Source: Bacillus sp. FJAT-50079
GTDB taxonomy: Bacteria > Bacillota > Bacilli > Bacillales > Bacillaceae_C
Length of the DNA: 64,000 bases
Direction: 5' to 3'
Assembly: GCF_018343515.1 (NCBI RefSeq)
Contig: NZ_JAGYPD010000010.1
Span: 50,727 to 114,726, forward strand
The position numbers and the translations under genes are program-made. The notes beneath the pieces are model-generated. The model was not told the origin of the DNA and did no database searches. It saw only the letters and a program-made list of their open reading frames with translations. Below are positions 26,990 through 35,805 of the stretch, piece by piece (position 1 is the first letter of the stretch; each line of letters opens with the position of its first letter).

Positions 26990-27424
26990 ATGACAAAAAA
27001 ACTACTCTATTTTCTTTCACCACGTCATAATCGTAGTGCAATCGCGGAAGCATGGTCTGAAAAGTCTGGTTTAGTTAATTGGATTTTTAAAAGTGGCGGC
27101 TGGAAAGCTTGTATGAGAGATCCTCTAAGTGTAAAGGCAATGCGCGAAGTAAATATTGATCTTACAAATAAACCGACTGATTTTCTAAATGATGATATGT
27201 TAGAAGCTGCCACCTATATCGTTGCAATATATGATTTGGATACAAATACTGAACCACCCTTATCCCCAAAGCTTAAGCATAAATTAGTTACATGGAATAT
27301 CCAAGATCCTGTTCGATCAGCAAAATCACAAGGTGAAATGTGGACGAATTATCAGGAAGTATGTGACCTCATTGCGGAAAATGTCAAGCATTTAGAGTCC
27401 TCCCTAAAGTTGGCCGATCCGTAA
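26990..27424 (+). CDS. ArsC/LMW-PTPase-fold protein lacking catalytic cysteines
   Basis: The 144-aa sequence aligns with thioredoxin-dependent arsenate reductases: YFLSPRHNRSAIAEAW in place of YFICTGNSCRSQMAEGW, KAMREVNIDLTNKPTDFL in place of the KAM.E..ID.S....D block, and IQDPVR in place of DDPAG. The P-loop cysteine and its CX5R spacing are gone, and the two other ArsC cysteines (VTLC...C) are replaced in VAIYDLDTNTEPP. Arsenate reductase or phosphatase activity is therefore unlikely; a binding or regulatory role is possible. AAAGGA precedes ATG 26990. Confidence 0.75.
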   Translation: MTKKLLYFLSPRHNRSAIAEAWSEKSGLVNWIFKSGGWKACMRDPLSVKAMREVNIDLTNKPTDFLNDDMLEAATYIVAIYDLDTNTEPPLSPKLKHKLVTWNIQDPVRSAKSQGEMWTNYQEVCDLIAENVKHLESSLKLADP

Positions 27425-27490
27425 TACCTTCGTTTTTCGCCTTGTAATTAATAGAAGCGCAGAGCTTATTGCTCCACGCTTTTCGTTCTT

Positions 27491-27634
27491 TTACAGCCAA
27501 GCCGCTCCAACAATAATTAGAAGGATAAACAGCACGACGATTAATGCAAAGTTTCCTACGCCGTAACCGCCGCCGTAACCACCGCCATAGCCCCCGCCGT
27601 AGCCACCACAGCAACCACCAAAACCGAAGCCCAT
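27491..27634 (-). CDS. YjcZ-family sporulation peptide (47 aa, Gly-Tyr rich)
   Basis: [20 protein letters not shown] is followed by [18 protein letters not shown] and LIIVGAAWL. Four GGGY repeats make this the longest of the four YjcZ members here. GAGGGGG lies 7 nt before ATG 27634 (ATG 27637 is too close). A weak hairpin (27446-27476) lies downstream. Confidence 0.85.
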   Translation of the reverse strand: MGFGFGGCCGGYGGGYGGGYGGGYGVGNFALIVVLFILLIIVGAAWL

Positions 27635-27805
27635 CATGTCACCCCCTCAAATGAAGCCATTTAAGCTTTCATAAATACTCTTGCATCATAGTCTATTCAA
27701 GAAATCCACATTTCGTATGGACGCATGCGCGGAATCCTCATTCTTTTACTCACTCCATACTTTTAGATATACTTGTTATTGAACGTTGAAGGGAGTTTTC
27801 ACAGA

Positions 27806-27946
27806 TTGAAATCATAAGTATTAGCAGAAAAACGAAGCGTTGCCCGTGATTTGGCACGGGTGCTCGGTTGTACAAATAAACAAAAACATTGGATCGAAGG
27901 GCCAAATTATATTGTTACATGGGCACTCGGTCTCTTGTTGCAATGA
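27806..27946 (+). pseudogene. N-terminal remnant of a second topB
   Basis: Starting at TTG 27806 the frame reads KS*VLAEKRSVARDLARVLG then CTNKQKHWIEGPNYIVTWAL G, closely matching the TopB N-terminus (KSLVIAEKPSVARDIANVL ... KYIVTWALGHLV). A TTA-to-TAA stop lies at codon 4, and the frame breaks off in the GHLVTL region at TGA 27944. A GGGAG site is still present upstream. Differences from the intact topB at 28994 show it is a divergent paralogue, not a recent copy. Confidence 0.8.
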
Positions 27947-27971
27947 ATTTTTTACAAATTCAACTTCCACT

Positions 27972-28498
27972 CTACTCAATTTCAATTATTTCCCCTAATA
28001 ATCCCATCTGCTCAACACGCTTTATATCATTCATAAAACGTTGCAAACTTTCTTTATATTCTTCTTTCTCTAACTCTTTTGAGTACCCTAAACATAAGTT
28101 TAAAATACTATATAGCTTTTCACCAAGGTGACCAGCAACAAAGTAAGTTGATAAAATATCATCGGTTTCACTTGCAAGAACTACAACTGGTGCCATTTCT
28201 AATAAGTATTCAATATCTTCTTCAGAAATCGTGTGATCCTTCTTTTTAGCGTTCATGAACTCATAACTATGAATGGAACAAATCCGCCCTTCAAGTAACT
28301 CAAGTATTGATTTCTTATAGATTACGTAAACTCCTTGAATTAAACTCATATCAGGACAACATGGGTCATCTAAAATGTATTTTATTCGATCGTCTTGTTT
28401 AGAAATCTTTATCGCTTCAAAAAGAATTTTACAAATTTTATCTACTCTTTTTATTTTTTAGATGGAAATAAATTGGCTAAATCACGTTTATTTATCAT
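27972..28498 (-). pseudogene. Immunity-like protein gene with a poly-A frameshift
   Basis: ATG 28498, preceded by GAGGAG at good spacing and overlapping the end of the toxin-like gene, opens MINKRDLANLFPSKK and stops at TAA 28451. One extra A in the run CTAAAAAATAAAAAG (28445-28459) would join it to the open frame KIKRVDKICKILFEA...ILDDPCCPDMSLIQGVYVIY and on to IIEIE at 27972. The internal ATG 28349 has no ribosome binding site. The full protein would be about 176 aa, soluble and acidic, typical of an immunity protein. Family not named. Confidence 0.6.
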
Positions 28499-28817
28499 CG
28501 TAAAACTCCTCATACATTGAAAGTGTACCACCATAGAATGAGTGTGAACCATATTTATAAGGATGATAATGTGCATGCTTACCTTCACTAGCTCGATGTG
28601 GTTTATCAAATCTAGATCGTCCAGTTGGAGACGCACCTTTTGCAATACTAAGTGCGTTAGTTGACCCAATACTCCAGGTATCCAAGCCATTTTTCAACCT
28701 AGAAATAGTCTTTGGTTTAGATCTACCTGGTCCCAGAGAATTTGAAGTTCTAATTACTTCATAATGCACATACCTTTTGTTTTTTGCATTGTCATTCCCT
28801 ACCTTACCAGCTACCAT
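28488..28817 (-). CDS. Toxin-like C-terminal fragment
   Basis: The 109-aa frame starts at an ATG (28817) without a clear ribosome binding site; the frame continues upstream without a start (FIKVRFL). It contains RSRFDKPHRASEGKHAHYHP and YKYGSHSFYGG, a His-rich motif like C-terminal nuclease toxin modules of polymorphic toxins. The absent N-terminal delivery region suggests an orphan toxin tip. It is immediately followed by an overlapping immunity-like gene. Toxin identity is an inference from motif style and layout. Confidence 0.5.
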   Translation of the reverse strand: MVAGKVGNDNAKNKRYVHYEVIRTSNSLGPGRSKPKTISRLKNGLDTWSIGSTNALSIAKGASPTGRSRFDKPHRASEGKHAHYHPYKYGSHSFYGGTLSMYEEFYDDK

Positions 28818-28949
28818 AAGGAACCTGACTTTAATGAAAGAAATCCTTTAGCAGCAATATATATAAAACAACTATATTATGTTTTAAACGACTTTATTAT
28901 GGAAACAAAAGTAGAAAAGCTACTGCAAATAAATAATAAATTTACATAA

Positions 28950-28993
28950 AAAAGCTGAGTCATGCAGCAATTTCCTACATGCTCAGCTTTTTG
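28950..28993. terminator. Terminator of topB
   Basis: Arms AAAAAAGCTGAG and CTCAGCTTTTT enclose a second short pairing (CATG/CATG); T-runs occur on both strands. The topB stop is adjacent. Confidence 0.8.
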
Positions 28994-31183
28994 TTAGTCG
29001 AACTTAAATCCTTTTAATGCTTCTGCAAGCGCATTATTAACCGGTTCTTGTTCTTTACTCTGCTGATTTAAATATTTCTGAACAGTACGTTTATCGACTT
29101 TACCACGGGATTCTTTCTTACGCCTTGCTTCAAAAGCTGATAACTTTTCACGATAGCCACATTTGCATGCGAAGATTTGACCTGCGCCTTCGCCACGAAG
29201 TTCAAGTTTTTTCTTACATTGTGGGCAGCGTGCATTCGTTACGCGTGATACATTTTTACGGTGACCACATTCGCGATCTTGGCAGACAAGCATTTTTCCT
29301 TTCTTGCCGTTTACTTCCAGCATTGGTTTTCCGCAGTCAGGGCATGATTTTGTGGAAATATTGTCGTGCTTGTATTTTTTATCACTTGCTTTAATTTCAG
29401 CAACCATTTCTTTTGTATATTGTTTCATTTCATTGATAAACACATCTTTTTTTAGCTTCCCTTTAGCTATCAGCTCAAGCTTTTGTTCCCACTCAGCGGT
29501 TGTTGCTGGCGATTTTAATGCCTCTGGTACTAAATCTAGTAGTTGGCGGCCTTTAGAAGTGATATAGATTTCTTTTCCACCGCGTTTTTCGATTAGAAAT
29601 GAATTGAATAATTTATCAATAATATCAGCACGAGTTGCAACTGTTCCAAGCCCACCCGTTGATTTTAACGTATCTACAAGCTTTTTATCGTTTGTTTCCA
29701 TGTACTTCGTTGGATTTTCCATTGCTGACAGTATCGTAGCCTCTGTAAAGCGTGCGGGAGGCTTTGTTTGACCTGATGTTTGAGCGATTAACTTTGTCTT
29801 TAATACATCATCTTTTTCAAGACGAGGCAATAACTGCTCTTTTACATCATCAGTTGATTCTTCATCATCGAAACGGTTTTCGTACACTTCTTTCCAACCA
29901 GCATGAATGATCGATTTTCCTTTAGCAATGAATTTTTCATCACCAATTTTCGCTTGTACCGTTAACTGCTCGTATTCAAAAGCAGGGAATAATACAGCTA
30001 AAAAACGTTTTACGACTAGGTCATATATCTTACGTTCTTTATTTGCAAACGCTGATAAATTCACATAACCTTCAGTTGGAATGATGGCATGGTGATCACT
30101 TACTTTCCTATCATCTACAAAGGCGTTTGTTGCTTTAATTGGCTTTGTTAATACTTTATTAGCAAGAGTACGATATTCAGCTACACCACACGCCTTTAAC
30201 CGCTCCGGAAGCGTACTAACAATGTCTGAAGATAAATAACGTGAGTCTGTACGAGGATATGTTAGCACTTTATGTTGCTCATACAGTTTTTGCATAATAC
30301 TTAGCGTCTCTTTAGCTGAATAACCAAAGATTTTATTAGCATCACGTTGTAACTCTGTTAAATCATATAGTGCAGGTGAGAATGTTTTCTTTGCTTTACG
30401 GTCGATGGAAACAATATTCGCGTCTTTACGTCCAAGTGATTTAACGATTGCATCGATTTTTTCTTTATTAAAGCTACGACTATTACCATTCGCATCTTGC
30501 CATGTTAATTTCAGTCCATCTGTTTGAGCCTCAATGCCATAATACGTTTGAGGCTTGAAGTTTTTTATTTCATCCTCACGTGCTGCAACCATGGCAACTG
30601 TCGGTGTCTGTACACGACCACAATTTAATTGAGCATTAAATTTAGTTGTTAATGCACGAGTTGCATTTAAACCGATGTACCAGTCTGCCTCTGAACGTGC
30701 TACTGCTGAATAATGTAAGTTTTCATAAGCTTTACCAGGCTTTAAGTTATTGAATCCATCTTTAATCGCTTTATCTGTTACAGAGGAAATCCACAGACGT
30801 TTGATTGGCTTATGAACTCTTGCTTTTTCAATAATCCAACGTGCAACTAATTCTCCTTCTCTCCCAGCATCAGTAGCCACAATTATTTCATTCACATCAC
30901 TACGACTTAATTGTGTTTTTATCGTATTAAACTGCTTTCCAGTTTGTTTCATGACAACTAATTTCATGCGTTCTGGAAGCATAGGAAGGTCTTCTAGATT
31001 CCATGTTTTATATTTATTATCGTATACCTCAGGATCTGCTAAAGTTACTAAATGTCCCAGCGCCCAAGTAACGATATATTTATTTCCTTCTAAAAATCCA
31101 TTGCCATTCTTCGTACACTTTAAAACATTTGCAATATCACGTGCAACGGAAGGTTTCTCAGCAATTACTAAACTTTTTGCCAT
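28994..31183 (-). CDS. topB: DNA topoisomerase III
   Basis: The 729-aa type IA topoisomerase has an N-terminal TOPRIM domain (SLVIAEKPSVARDIANVL, ATDAGREGELVARWI), the catalytic tyrosine region VLTYPRTDSRYLS and LNCGRVQTPTV. C-terminal zinc-ribbon-like modules follow (CPDCGKPM...CQDRECGHRK, CPQCKKKLE...CKCG). It decatenates and relaxes negatively supercoiled DNA. AAAGGAG precedes ATG 31183. It lies next to a toxin/immunity-like scar and a remnant of a second topB. Confidence 0.95.
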   Translation of the reverse strand: MAKSLVIAEKPSVARDIANVLKCTKNGNGFLEGNKYIVTWALGHLVTLADPEVYDNKYKTWNLEDLPMLPERMKLVVMKQTGKQFNTIKTQLSRSDVNEIIVATDAGREGELVARWIIEKARVHKPIKRLWISSVTDKAIKDGFNNLKPGKAYENLHYSAVARSEADWYIGLNATRALTTKFNAQLNCGRVQTPTVAMVAAREDEIKNFKPQTYYGIEAQTDGLKLTWQDANGNSRSFNKEKIDAIVKSLGRKDANIVSIDRKAKKTFSPALYDLTELQRDANKIFGYSAKETLSIMQKLYEQHKVLTYPRTDSRYLSSDIVSTLPERLKACGVAEYRTLANKVLTKPIKATNAFVDDRKVSDHHAIIPTEGYVNLSAFANKERKIYDLVVKRFLAVLFPAFEYEQLTVQAKIGDEKFIAKGKSIIHAGWKEVYENRFDDEESTDDVKEQLLPRLEKDDVLKTKLIAQTSGQTKPPARFTEATILSAMENPTKYMETNDKKLVDTLKSTGGLGTVATRADIIDKLFNSFLIEKRGGKEIYITSKGRQLLDLVPEALKSPATTAEWEQKLELIAKGKLKKDVFINEMKQYTKEMVAEIKASDKKYKHDNISTKSCPDCGKPMLEVNGKKGKMLVCQDRECGHRKNVSRVTNARCPQCKKKLELRGEGAGQIFACKCGYREKLSAFEARRKKESRGKVDKRTVQKYLNQQSKEQEPVNNALAEALKGFKFD

Positions 31184-31333
31184 TTTTCGAACTCCTTTAC
31201 TGACGATCTACCGTCTAATATACCATAGTTTTAGTGTGGAAAATGTATAGACGCTCCTATTTAGCTGTCATAATAGACATTGCTTGTTTCAAAATAATGT
31301 ATTAAAAGCAGCAATGAAGATAAATAGGAATAG

Positions 31334-31374
31334 AAAAAAAGAGTCGATCTTAGAAAAGGAATAAGATCGACTCT
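31334..31374 (-). terminator. Terminator of the rib operon
   Basis: Minus strand AGAGTCGATCTTA, 9-nt loop, TAAGATCGACTCT (31374-31340) followed by a T-rich tail: a 13-bp perfect stem just after the ribH stop. Confidence 0.88.
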
Positions 31375-31380
31375 TCTTTT

Positions 31381-31854
31381 TTACTCTTTCATCGAACGAT
31401 AAAGATTCGCCATTTCAATTGCACCAACGGCTGAATCCCAGCCTTTGTTGCCCGCTTTCGTTCCAGCACGCTCAATCGCTTGTTCAATCGTGTCCGTCGT
31501 CAATACGCCAAAAATGACTGGGATCCCAGATTGTAATCCAACATTCGCCACTCCTTTTGCTGCTTCATTGCAAACATAATCAAAATGCGGTGTTGCTCCG
31601 CGAATGACCGTTCCAAGTGTGATGATTGCGTCATATTTGTTTTGCTCGGCCATTTTTTTCGCTGTTAACGGAATTTCAAACGCGCCTGGTACCCATGCAA
31701 TCGAAACATCCTCTTCTGCAACACCATGACGTTTTAATGCATCAAGTGCTCCCGTTAATAATTTTCCCGTAATAAATTCATTAAACCGTCCGACAACAAT
31801 TCCTACTTTTAGTCCAGTACCTACTAAATTTCCTTCATAAACTTGATTCACCAT
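31381..31854 (-). CDS. ribH: 6,7-dimethyl-8-ribityllumazine synthase
   Basis: The 157-aa product condenses 5-amino-6-ribitylaminouracil with dihydroxybutanone phosphate. Motifs are [40 protein letters not shown] and [11 protein letters not shown]. The protein normally forms 60-mer shells. It is the last gene of ribD-ribE-ribBA-ribH, directly abutting ribBA (stop 31855), with GGGGGAGG before ATG 31854. Confidence 0.96.
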   Translation of the reverse strand: MVNQVYEGNLVGTGLKVGIVVGRFNEFITGKLLTGALDALKRHGVAEEDVSIAWVPGAFEIPLTAKKMAEQNKYDAIITLGTVIRGATPHFDYVCNEAAKGVANVGLQSGIPVIFGVLTTDTIEQAIERAGTKAGNKGWDSAVGAIEMANLYRSMKE

Positions 31855-33060
31855 CTATTCCTCCCCCAATAAGGTCAACATATGTCCTAGCTTTTCTGCT
31901 TTTACTTTTAAATATTTTTCATTTTCTTTTTTAGGCATAAATTCAATCGGTACACGTTCAACAACCTCAAGGCCGCTTACATCCAAACTAGCTACTTTTC
32001 TTGGATTGTTCGTCAACAGTCGAATTTTCTTGACTCCAAGTTCCCGTAACATTTGCGCCCCAATCCTAAAATCGCGCAAATCAGCTGCAAAGCCAAGTTT
32101 CTCATTTGCTTGGACCGTATCATACCCTTCTTCCTGAAGCTTGTACGCCTTTAGCTTATTGATTAGTCCGATTCCTCTGCCTTCTTGACGCAAATATAAG
32201 AGTACGCCACTGCCTTCTTTTTCAATCATCTTTAATGCCGTTTGAAGCTGTGGACCACAGTCACATCTGCAAGATCCAAATACATCGCCTGTAAGACATT
32301 CTGAATGCATGCGAACCATTACCGGTCTATCTGGAGAAATCTCTCCTTTTACAAGCGCTAAATGTTCTTTATCATCCAGTCGATTTGTATACGCAACAAC
32401 TTTAAATTCCCCATATTCTGTTGGCAGTGAAATTTCTGTTTCGCGATTCACAAGTACTTCTTTGAAGCTTCTATAAAAAATTAATTCTTTGATCGTGATC
32501 ATCGTTAATCCGTATTTATTAGCCATTTCCCGTAAATCTGGAACCCGGGCCATCGAGCCATCTTCTTTTATTATTTCGCATATGACTCCAGCCGGCTCAG
32601 AACCACACATCTTTGCAAGGTCAACCGCCGCTTCCGTATGTCCTGCTCTTTTTAACACTCCGCCTTCTTTTGCGATTAATGGAAAAATATGACCCGGTCT
32701 TTTAAAATCCTCAGGTTTGGCGTCTTTAGATATCAGGTTTAAAATGGTTTCCGAACGTTCAAACGCACTGATACCTGTATGTGTGGTGGCATGGTCAACA
32801 CTTACAGTAAACGCCGTGCCGTGAGAATCTGTGTTTTGCTCCGTCATCATACCCAAATTGAGTTGGTCCGCTTTATGTTCCGTAATCGGTACACAAACAA
32901 GACCTCGTCCCTCTTTGATCATAAAATTAATCACTTGAGGAGTTGCCTTCTCGGCAAGTGCGACAAAATCACCTTCATTCTCTCTATCCTCATCATCCGT
33001 CACTATAATTACTTTTCCATTTTTTAAATCATCTAATGCTTTTTCAATCGTATCAAACAT
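31855..33060 (-). CDS. ribBA: RibBA: DHBP synthase / GTP cyclohydrolase II
   Basis: The bifunctional protein is 401 aa. The N-terminal DHBP synthase domain (about 1-200) has [13 protein letters not shown] and [14 protein letters not shown]. The C-terminal GTP cyclohydrolase II domain has the zinc-binding [18 protein letters not shown] and [19 protein letters not shown] precedes ATG 33060; the open frame to 33090 overlaps ribE and is not used. It supplies both riboflavin precursors. Confidence 0.95.
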   Translation of the reverse strand: MFDTIEKALDDLKNGKVIIVTDDEDRENEGDFVALAEKATPQVINFMIKEGRGLVCVPITEHKADQLNLGMMTEQNTDSHGTAFTVSVDHATTHTGISAFERSETILNLISKDAKPEDFKRPGHIFPLIAKEGGVLKRAGHTEAAVDLAKMCGSEPAGVICEIIKEDGSMARVPDLREMANKYGLTMITIKELIFYRSFKEVLVNRETEISLPTEYGEFKVVAYTNRLDDKEHLALVKGEISPDRPVMVRMHSECLTGDVFGSCRCDCGPQLQTALKMIEKEGSGVLLYLRQEGRGIGLINKLKAYKLQEEGYDTVQANEKLGFAADLRDFRIGAQMLRELGVKKIRLLTNNPRKVASLDVSGLEVVERVPIEFMPKKENEKYLKVKAEKLGHMLTLLGEE

Positions 33061-33076
33061 TTTTTCACCTCTCATA

Positions 33077-33715
33077 TTAAATGAATCCATTATCAGCTAA
33101 TACATTCATCATGCTTTTTTGTTTTTCAGGTTGCTTTATCAGTCTTTGGACATACTTCGCTAACATATCGCATTCTATATTTACTTTTTCCCCAATGCTT
33201 TTTTGAGCAAGCACCGTTTCTTTTTGCGTATGCGGAATTAATGAAATCGTAATATTTGCTTCCACTATCCGAAAAAGTGTAAGCGATGTTCCGTCAATTG
33301 CAATCGAGCCTTTATCCATTAAAAACGGCAAAAATGAATCTGGAACACGAATCGATATATACAACGCATTCTCTTTATGCTGTTTTGTAATAATCGTGCC
33401 TGTTCCGTCTACATGTCCGCTCACAAAATGTCCGCCGAATCTTCCGTTTGCCGCCATCGCTCTTTCAAGATTCACTTTGGAACGAGGGGATAGCGTATGA
33501 AGTGCAGTCGCTTTAAATGTTTCTGGCATAACATCTGCTTCAAATGATTGGCTTGTAAATCCAGCGACCGTCAAACAGACACCATTTACTGCAATGCTAT
33601 CTCCCATATGAATATCTTCTAGAATCTTTTTGCATCCAATTATTAATTTAAGTGAGGATGCTTTGCGTTCTACACGTACGATCGTACCAATTTCTTCAAC
33701 GATTCCCGTGAACAT
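33077..33715 (-). CDS. ribE: Riboflavin synthase, alpha subunit
   Basis: The 212-aa product consists of two lumazine-binding barrels: [10 protein letters not shown] and [13 protein letters not shown] in the first, [14 protein letters not shown] and [13 protein letters not shown] in the second. It converts dimethylribityllumazine to riboflavin. ATG 33715 is 6 nt after GCGGGGG; GTG 33724 is too close. It overlaps the end of ribD by 20 bp, consistent with coupling. Confidence 0.95.
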   Translation of the reverse strand: MFTGIVEEIGTIVRVERKASSLKLIIGCKKILEDIHMGDSIAVNGVCLTVAGFTSQSFEADVMPETFKATALHTLSPRSKVNLERAMAANGRFGGHFVSGHVDGTGTIITKQHKENALYISIRVPDSFLPFLMDKGSIAIDGTSLTLFRIVEANITISLIPHTQKETVLAQKSIGEKVNIECDMLAKYVQRLIKQPEKQKSMMNVLADNGFI

Positions 33716-34817
33716 CTTCTTCACCCCCGCATTTTACTGGAGTAGCGATAACTTTAAGATCAGGTCCAACCATTTCAACCGATTGAAATTGAACCGGCTT
33801 ATTTTCTGCCATCAACGTTTTAGCTGTACCATCAAAAGCAGGGAAGGCCATTCGGTCAGCAAGAATTTTAGGTGCGATATATATGATGAGTTCTTGGTAG
33901 TTCCCACTTTCTAAAAATGTGCCATGGACCCTGCTTCCGCCTTCAACAAATAGTGAAATAATATTTTCTTCACCGAGCCATTCCAACAAATGGCGGATTT
34001 GTACATCTGGTTGTGGCATTCTTTTTACTTTCGCACCCGTTTTTTCAATTTGCTCTTGCTTATACGGGTCGGCTTTATTTCCACAAACAATCATTGTTGG
34101 AGCTTCATGATCAGTTAATAAATTGGAATCCATCGATATCTTTAGATGGGTATCCAAAACAATTCGAATGGGATTTTTTCCACCTTGGGGCAATCTGGTG
34201 GTGAGAGAAGGATTGTCTCGAATAACTGTATTAATTCCTACTAAGATCGCATCGTGTTTATGTCTGTACTGATGAACATCTGATCGTGCCGCTTCAGATG
34301 TAATCCATTTGCTATCACCCGTTGAGGCCGCTGTTTTCCCATCAAAAGTAACTGCTGTTTTTAACGTAACATAAGGTTTCTTCGTTTTAAGAAAATGAAA
34401 AAAGTATTTGTTTAATGTTATTGCATCGTCTTCACAAATACCTATTTCCACATTGATTCCTGCGCGGCGAAGCTTTTCTATACCTTCGCCGGCAACGAGC
34501 GGATTTGGATCTATGGATGCGATGAAAACATTGCGAATTTTTTTAGCAATAATTAAATCGGCACATGGTGGTGTTTTGCCAACATGTGAACATGGCTCAA
34601 GCGTGACATACAGATCCGCTCCTTTTGCATCGGCACCCGCTTGATTTAACGCATTTACCTCTGCATGAGCCTCACCTGCTTTTGCATGCACTCCAACCCC
34701 GACCACTTTTCCGTCCTTGACGACCACACATCCGACAGCGGGATTAGGACTTGTTTGCCCAATAGTCACCTTTGCCATCTGTATCGCCAGTCTCATATAT
34801 GATTCTTTTGCAGTCAT
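33696..34817 (-). CDS. ribD: RibD: riboflavin-specific deaminase/reductase
   Basis: The product is 373 aa. The N-terminal deaminase domain has zinc motif HAEVNAL and PCSHVGKTPPC; the C-terminal reductase domain has VTLKTAVTFDGKTA, SKWITSEAARSDVH and FVEGGSRVHGTFL. It is the first gene of the rib operon. AAAGGAG precedes ATG 34817 (frame open to 34856). Expression is governed by the FMN riboswitch about 185 bp upstream. Confidence 0.95.
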   Translation of the reverse strand: MTAKESYMRLAIQMAKVTIGQTSPNPAVGCVVVKDGKVVGVGVHAKAGEAHAEVNALNQAGADAKGADLYVTLEPCSHVGKTPPCADLIIAKKIRNVFIASIDPNPLVAGEGIEKLRRAGINVEIGICEDDAITLNKYFFHFLKTKKPYVTLKTAVTFDGKTAASTGDSKWITSEAARSDVHQYRHKHDAILVGINTVIRDNPSLTTRLPQGGKNPIRIVLDTHLKISMDSNLLTDHEAPTMIVCGNKADPYKQEQIEKTGAKVKRMPQPDVQIRHLLEWLGEENIISLFVEGGSRVHGTFLESGNYQELIIYIAPKILADRMAFPAFDGTAKTLMAENKPVQFQSVEMVGPDLKVIATPVKCGGEEDVHGNR

Positions 34818-34870
34818 TTTTAGCTCCTTTCTATAAAAAACAACGAAGAAAAACAACAGTTAATACAGAC

Positions 34871-34899
34871 AAAAAGCCCCAAGATAATTGTCTTGGGGC
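34871..34899 (-). terminator. Riboswitch-controlled terminator upstream of ribD
   Basis: Minus strand GCCCCAAGA, 6-nt loop, TCTTGGGGC then TTTTT, between the FMN aptamer and ribD: the expected FMN-dependent attenuator. Confidence 0.85.
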
Positions 34900-35002
34900 G
34901 AAAAATGCAATGCTTAATAAACTATCATTACACTATTTTCAGAAAACTCAAATAAGCATATTGCCATTTTTTCTAAAAAGTAGGTTAAAACATGACAGCT
35001 GT

Positions 35003-35141
35003 TTCCTTCTCTCATCCAGACTTTCACTGTCGGCCTCGGAATTTCACCGAATCCACCGTCCCAATTAAGATTGAGCCGGGTCACGGGCTAAGAGAGCTTC
35101 TCTCATCACCGCCGGTAGGGAATTGCACCCTGCCCCGAAGG
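35003..35141 (-). ncRNA. FMN riboswitch (RFN element)
   Basis: The minus strand contains the conserved aptamer blocks in order: CCTTCGGGGCAGGGT, GCAATTCCCTACCGGCGGT, AGCCCGTGACCCG, GGACGGTGGATTCGGTGAAA, CCGAGGCCGACAGT and GTCTGGATGAGAGAAGGA. It folds when bound to FMN and terminates the rib leader. Confidence 0.97.
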
Positions 35142-35164
35142 AAAATGTATTCGATTGTGATCTT

Positions 35165-35194
35165 ATTATCTATATTTAACTATGATAATGTCAA
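35165..35194 (-). promoter_or_regulatory. Sigma-A promoter of the rib operon
   Basis: Minus strand TTGACA (35194-35189), 18-bp spacer, GATAAT (35170-35165), about 25 bp before the aptamer begins. Confidence 0.75.
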
Positions 35195-35253
35195 GACTTA
35201 TGCAAAAACTAAAATTAAGCGCCTATAAATAAGGCAAAGGGGGAGATTTTTTT

Positions 35254-35403
35254 ATGGGTAAAATTGTAGAGGACCAACATTATTATAACAATCGTTATCA
35301 TGTTACTAACGACATCGTAGAGTTTGAAAGAGTTTATATGGTTGACGAAAATAAATTTAATCATAGCACCTATGAAACATTAGGAAAAGTATATGAAAAA
35401 TGA
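35254..35403 (+). CDS. 49-aa hypothetical protein
   Basis: ATG 35254 follows AAGGGGGAG; the frame reads MGKIVEDQHYYNNRYHVTND and ends ...LGKVYEK at TGA 35401. It is rich in Tyr, Asn and charged residues, with no membrane segment. No family recognised. No terminator is visible directly after the stop. Confidence 0.5.
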   Translation: MGKIVEDQHYYNNRYHVTNDIVEFERVYMVDENKFNHSTYETLGKVYEK

Positions 35404-35805
35404 CCAGCGTATTTGGGAAGTGATACTTCTTTTCCTTATTGATTCGGTGATAAAGAAAAAGGAGATAAATATTTTATAACCGTTTCTTTTGAAATATCAG
35501 GACTACAATTTTGGGGAAGGTTACCTATTTTAGACTTTTTAAAGTGGGAAAATACATTCAATCGATTAATAATGGACTTTCCCTTCAAATTTCAAAAATA
35601 AACCTCACTTTTTCTAACATATCCCCCATTGTAAAAGAGGGCACTGAGGATCCCTTGAATTTTTTTAGTCCAAATTTAGCATACATAAAATGCGGAAGTA
35701 AACATCATTGATTGGAGCGGAAGGCGTCCGCCTGGAGCGCAAATGAATCCATGTCAAGGAATTTTTCAGTACCCTTCTCTGTTGAGGGGCACAATTAAAA
35801 AGCCT
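35404..35805. other. About 400 bp without a convincing gene
   Basis: AT-rich sequence with a frame at 35511-35711 lacking a ribosome binding site and with biased composition, so not called. Near its right end lies the shortened intergenic repeat 35708-35747. Confidence 0.6.
35708..35747. repeat. Internally deleted intergenic repeat
   Basis: TTGATTGGAGCGGAAGGCG joined directly to TCCGCCTGGAGCGCAAATG: the two ends of the GC-rich Bacillus repeat seen at 15694 and 63029, with the middle lost. Confidence 0.65.

Noticed and set aside
27384..27614. Minus-strand Trp/Arg-rich 76-codon frame
   Set aside because: Different frame over the Gly-Tyr-rich YjcZ-type gene, which has the proper ribosome binding site and family core.
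29125..29567. Plus-strand frames opposite the topB zinc-finger region
   Set aside because: Shadows of topB with no start signals.
35511..35711. 66-codon open frame downstream of the 49-aa gene
   Set aside because: No clear ribosome binding site, runs into the intergenic repeat, no recognisable family.
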